Below, one piece after another: positions 62,953 through 64,000 of a stretch of 64,000 nt of DNA. Made by a program: the position numbers and the translations under genes. The stretch's first letter is position 1, and each line of letters starts with the position of its first letter. A model generated the notes under the pieces. That model did no database searches and had not been told where the DNA came from. It saw nothing but the letters and a program-made list of their open reading frames with translations. Source of the stretch: Gavia stellata (lineage: Eukaryota; Chordata; Aves; Gaviiformes; Gaviidae); the NCBI RefSeq assembly GCF_030936135.1, contig NC_082597.1, forward strand, positions 79,032,495-79,096,494. The letters are read 5' to 3'.

Positions 62953-64000
62953 TCTTTTCTTTTTTTCCTCCCCTTTCTTTTCTTTTTTTCCTCCCCTTTC
63001 TTTTCTTTTTTTCCTCCCTTTCTTTTCTTTTTTTCCTCCCCTTTCTTTTCTTTTTTTCCTCCCCTTTCTTTTCTTTTTTTCCTCCCCTTTCTTTTCTTTT
63101 TTCCTCCCCTTTCTTTTCTTTTTTCCTCCCCTTTCTTTTCTTTTTTTCCTCCCCTTTCTTTTCTTTTTTTCCTCCCCTTTCTTTTCTTTTTTTTCCTCCC
63201 CTTTCTTTTCTTTACCTTTCTTTTCTTTTCCCCCTCTTCTTTTCTTTTTTCCCCTTCTTTTCTTTTCCCCCCCTTCTTTTCTTTTCCCCCCCTTCTTTTC
63301 TTTTCCCCCTTCTTTTCTTTTTCCCCCCCTTTCTTTCTTTTTCCCCCCTTTCTTTTCTTTTCCCCCCCTTTCTTTTCTTTTTCCCCCCCTTTCTTTTCTT
63401 TTTCCCCCCCCTTTCTTTTCTTTTTCCCCCCTTTCTTTTCTTTTTCCCCCCTTTCTTTTCTTTTCCCCCCCTTTCTTTTCTTTTCCCCCCCTTTCTTTTC
63501 TTTTCCCCCCCTTTCTTTTCTTTCCCCCCCCTTTCTTTTCTTTCCCCCCCCTTTCTTTTCTTTCCCCCCCCTTTCTTTTCTTTCCCCCCCCTTTCTTTTC
63601 TTTCCCCCCCCTTTCTTTTCTTTCCCCCCCTTTCTTTTCTTTCCCCCCCCTTTCTTTTCTTTCCCCCCCTTTCTTTTCTTTCCCCCCCTTTCTTTTCTTT
63701 CCCCCCCTTTCTTTTCTTTCCCCCCCCTTTCTTTTCTTTCCCCCCCCTTTCTTTTCTTTCCCCCCCTTTCTTTTCTTTCCCCCCCCTTTCTTTTCTTTCC
63801 CCCCCTTTCTTTTCTTTCCCCCCCTTTCTTTTCTTTCCCCCCCTTTCTTTTCTTTCCCCCCCTTTCTTTTCTTTCCCCCCCTTTCTTTTCTTTTCCCCCC
63901 CCTTTCTTTTCTTTTCCCCCCCTTTCTTTTCTTTTCCCCCCCTTTCTTTTCTTTTCCCCCCCCTTTCTTTTCCTTTTCCCCCCCCTTTCTTTTCTTTCCC
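62953..64000 (+). repeat. Long polypyrimidine satellite-like array in ATXN10 intron 3
   Basis: Every base from 62,953 to the window end is C or T except one A at 63,214, so at least 1,047 of 1,048 bases are pyrimidine. The array is built from related units. Up to about 63,210 the unit is about 22-23 bp (CTTTCTTTTC, a T7-8 run, CCTCCC). From about 63,215 to 63,330 it is irregular and about 15-17 bp (CTTCTTTTCTTTTCCCCC). After that it settles to about 19-21 bp (CTTTCTTTTCTTTCCCCCCC) with C5 to C8 runs. The core CTTTCTTTTCTTTC is a perfect mirror palindrome. The array is cut by the window edge, so its full length is unknown. Confidence 0.97.

Larger units (their letters stand above)
46357..64000 (+). 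other. ATXN10: ATXN10 intron 3 (5' part; continues past window)
   Basis: More than 17.6 kb without a recognisable next exon. I looked for an acceptor followed by codons for the conserved AFRCGLQFLGN segment and did not find one. The intron is AT-rich, with a GC-richer patch at about 47.4-47.9 kb of unknown origin, homopolymer and simple repeats, an antisense solo LTR, and the polypyrimidine array at the right edge. The C-terminal ataxin-10 domain must lie beyond the window. Confidence 0.8.

Overview
This is a window of vertebrate nuclear DNA, most likely from a bird. Three fragments are CR1 LINE 3' ends, the dominant interspersed repeat of birds and reptiles. A complete 595-bp solo LTR has the look of avian ERVL-type LTRs. 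I see no Alu, B1 or mammalian L1. Gene density is low, one gene has spliced GT-AG exons, and GC content swings from an AT-rich background to a sharp CpG island at a housekeeping-type promoter. No prokaryotic, plasmid or viral gene set is present.

Layout. Positions 1 to about 37,200 look intergenic. I found no recognisable protein-coding exon there; the content is unique AT-rich sequence, two orphan CpG-dense patches (about 3.0-3.46 kb and 5.04-5.24 kb), simple repeats, a small 16-bp tandem repeat, and two CR1 fragments (15.7-16.1 kb and 17.77-18.02 kb). The second CR1 is framed by a 22-bp direct repeat. From 37.2 to 38.35 kb there is a CpG island promoter with two YY1-type elements and a GC box.

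The one gene I identify is ATXN10 (ataxin-10) on the + strand. Exon 1 coding is 37,952-38,079, exon 2 is 43,130-43,321 and exon 3 is 46,274-46,356. All three join in frame through canonical GT-AG sites (phases 2, 2, 1) and give 134 complete codons that align with the N-terminal quarter of vertebrate ataxin-10. Exon 4 and the conserved C-terminal domain are not visible, so intron 3 runs from 46,357 past the window edge.

The introns carry the more unusual structure. Intron 1 has a 24-bp minisatellite. Intron 2 has a nearly pure A/C tract, a perfect 28-bp inverted repeat with a 4-base loop, and a CR1 3' end. Intron 3 has G/T-rich tracts, the antisense solo LTR with a 5-bp target duplication (CCTGT), and at the right edge at least 1,048 bp of nearly pure pyrimidine built from degenerate units of about 20 bp. 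In humans a different, pentanucleotide repeat in intron 9 of this gene causes SCA10; that locus is not in this window.

I did not find a convincing new multi-gene system. The strongest candidate for something undescribed is the long mirror-symmetric polypyrimidine array inside ATXN10 intron 3.
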